Source: an uncultured cyanobacterium
Lineage (GTDB): Bacteria; Cyanobacteriota; Cyanobacteriia; Phormidesmidales; Phormidesmidaceae
Reading direction: 5' to 3'
Assembly: GCA_938029995.1 (NCBI GenBank)
Contig: CALHGI010000146.1
Span: 1 to 6,510 of the forward strand
DNA: 6,510 nucleotides
The notes under the pieces were generated by a model, which did no database searches, was not told the DNA's origin, and saw only the letters and a list, made by a program, of their open reading frames with translations. Below are positions 5,193-6,510 of this stretch, in pieces. Numbering within the stretch: the first letter of the stretch is position 1; each line of letters begins with the position of its first letter. A program made the position numbers and the translations under genes.

Positions 5193-6434
5193 ATGGCAAA
5201 AGTGGCAAATCAGCCGGTGAATGTGACTTGGGGCACGCCCCTTTCTGGGGAGTGTCAACGTTTGCTCCTGCTGGGTTCTGGAGAACTGGGTCGTGAGGTG
5301 GCCCTGGAGGCAATGCGGTTGGGAATTGAGGTGATTGCGGTGGATGCCTATGCCAATGCACCGGCCATGCAGGTGGCCCACCGTTCCCACGTACTCAGTA
5401 TGTTGGATGGTGACGCCCTTAAACAGGTGGTAGCCCAAGAGCAACCCACCTTGATTGTGCCGGAGGTGGAAGCGCTGGCGACGGACACGCTGATTGAGCT
5501 AGAGGCGGAGGGCTGGACGGTTATTCCCACGGCCATGGCCACCCGGTTGACCATGGACCGTGAGGGTATTCGGCGATTGGCAGCGGAAGAGCTGGGGCTA
5601 CCCACGTCGCCCTACCGCTTTGCGGCCACTGAGACGGAATATCAGACTGCGATCGCAACCGTCGGGCTACCCTGTGTCGTTAAACCCGTCATGAGTTCCT
5701 CCGGCAAAGGCCAAAGCCTGGTCAAAACAGCCGCCGATGTCGATGCCGCCTGGACCTATGCCTTTGAAGCCGGACGGGGCAAAGACCCTCGGGTCATTGT
5801 CGAAGGCTTTGTCGAGTTTGACACCGAAATCACCCTGCTAACGGTGCGGTCCCATCCCCAGCTGGCCGACGCCCCAGTGACCACCCATTTCTGCCCCCCC
5901 ATTGGCCACCGGCAAGAAGCAGGCGACTATCGCGAATCTTGGCAGCCCTGCCCCCTCAACCCCAGCACCCTAGAAAAGTGTCAGCAGATTGCTAAAACCA
6001 TTACCGATGCCCTAGGCGGCGTGGGACTCTTTGGAGTCGAGCTATTTATTGCAGGAGACCCTAATCAAGAGCAAACGGTCTATTTCAGCGAGGTCAGCCC
6101 CCGTCCCCACGACACCGGCATGGTCACCATGGTGAGCCAGAACATGTCGGAATTTGAATTGCACGTCCGGGCCATTGTCGGGCTACCCATCGGTGACATT
6201 GATCAAATTCGTCCTGGAGCCTCAGCGGTCATTCTTGCCAGTGAGTCCAGTAACAACCCTAAGTTTAGCGGTGTAGCAGATGCCCTAACGGTTCCTAGCA
6301 CCAAACTAAGATTATTTGGCAAGCCCCGTGCCCATAGAAATCGGCGCATGGGGGTAGCCTTGGCCCTGGGCGATACCGTCGAGCAGGCTCGCCAAAGGGC
6401 CAGTGATTGTGCAGGGCGAATTCAGGTGCACTAA
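5193..6434 (+). CDS. purT: PurT, formate-dependent phosphoribosylglycinamide formyltransferase
   Basis: PurT makes formyl-GAR from GAR, formate and ATP, the third step of purine synthesis, without folate. The 413-residue protein is an ATP-grasp enzyme, about 20 residues longer than the E. coli form because of its N-terminus (1-20). Motifs in order: [21 protein letters not shown] (24-44) of the substrate-binding domain, PEVEA (90-94), [20 protein letters not shown] (118-137), the ATP-binding loop [12 protein letters not shown] (164-175), [13 protein letters not shown] (204-216), GVELF (281-285), the metal and GAR site [15 protein letters not shown] (298-312), and [16 protein letters not shown] (376-391) near the end. 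All expected conserved blocks are present, so it should be active. The ATG at 5193 has only a weak upstream GGA; GTG codons at residues 9 and 11 are less likely starts. It is transcribed away from the pil operon and has no functional link to it. No clear terminator follows. Confidence 0.97.
   Translation: MAKVANQPVNVTWGTPLSGECQRLLLLGSGELGREVALEAMRLGIEVIAVDAYANAPAMQVAHRSHVLSMLDGDALKQVVAQEQPTLIVPEVEALATDTLIELEAEGWTVIPTAMATRLTMDREGIRRLAAEELGLPTSPYRFAATETEYQTAIATVGLPCVVKPVMSSSGKGQSLVKTAADVDAAWTYAFEAGRGKDPRVIVEGFVEFDTEITLLTVRSHPQLADAPVTTHFCPPIGHRQEAGDYRESWQPCPLNPSTLEKCQQIAKTITDALGGVGLFGVELFIAGDPNQEQTVYFSEVSPRPHDTGMVTMVSQNMSEFELHVRAIVGLPIGDIDQIRPGASAVILASESSNNPKFSGVADALTVPSTKLRLFGKPRAHRNRRMGVALALGDTVEQARQRASDCAGRIQVH
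5649..5656. repeat. HIP1 octamer palindrome
   Basis: GCGATCGC, the highly iterated palindrome abundant in many cyanobacterial genomes, occurs once, within purT. Near-matches occur at 47 (GCGATCGA) and 3317 (GCGATCGT). It supports the cyanobacterial assignment. Confidence 0.8.
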
Positions 6435-6460
6435 CCGTCGCCCCAAGAGGCCAGCGAACA

Positions 6461-6510
6461 ATGCCTCCAACCGGGCTACGTTTCGACTTTGTTCGGCTCA
6501 CCCAGTGCAG
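6461..6510 (+). CDS. Possible start of a downstream ORF, cut by window edge
   Basis: An ATG at 6461 opens a frame of 16 codons (MPPTGLRFDFVRLTQC) that runs off the right edge. AAGAGG lies ten bases upstream, and it begins 26 bases after the purT stop, as the next gene of an operon might. The stretch is too short to recognise a family or prove coding, so this may be chance. Confidence 0.2.
   Translation, partial: MPPTGLRFDFVRLTQC

Noticed and set aside
5115..5444. 109-codon minus-strand ORF overlapping the start of purT
   Set aside because: Most of it is antisense to conserved purT motifs, and the product is His-rich with no recognisable domain.
6295..6501. 68-codon minus-strand ORF over the purT end
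   Set aside because: Largely antisense to the conserved purT C-terminus; GTG start without a clear ribosome site.

Overview
This looks like a piece of a cyanobacterial chromosome. The evidence is the pilM-pilN-pilO-pilQ gene order with no pilP, an AMIN domain at the start of the PilQ secretin, and one exact copy of the HIP1 octamer (GCGATCGC, 5649-5656). The species cannot be named from this window alone.

Layout. Positions 1-4522 carry a leftward (minus-strand) type IV pilus operon in transcription order: pilM (4522-3419), pilN (3415-2633), pilO (2633-1821) and pilQ (1718 to beyond the left edge, C-terminus missing). Spacing is tight: 3 bp between pilM and pilN, a 1-bp stop/start overlap between pilN and pilO, and 102 bp before pilQ. 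No convincing terminator lies inside the operon, so co-transcription is likely. Positions 4523-5192 are a 670-bp AT-rich divergent intergenic region. Positions 5193-6434 carry rightward purT. The last 76 bp hold at most the start of another rightward ORF.

How the genes work together. PilM is the cytoplasmic actin-like protein that binds the N-terminal tail of PilN. PilN and PilO are single-pass inner-membrane proteins whose periplasmic parts pair to form the alignment complex. PilQ is the outer-membrane secretin through which the pilus leaves the cell. In cyanobacteria this machine supports twitching/phototaxis and DNA uptake. PurT is an unrelated purine-synthesis enzyme (formate-dependent GAR transformylase) that only shares the intergenic region.

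The most unusual part is the intergenic region. It contains a 16-bp tandem duplication that duplicates the pilM GTG start codon, about eight tandem ~25-bp units that fold as small hairpins (several with compensating changes), a terminator-like hairpin on each strand facing the other, a long A/T-rich inverted repeat and a symmetric -10-like box. The proteins themselves are ordinary members of known families. I see no phage, transposon, CRISPR, defence or biosynthetic system.
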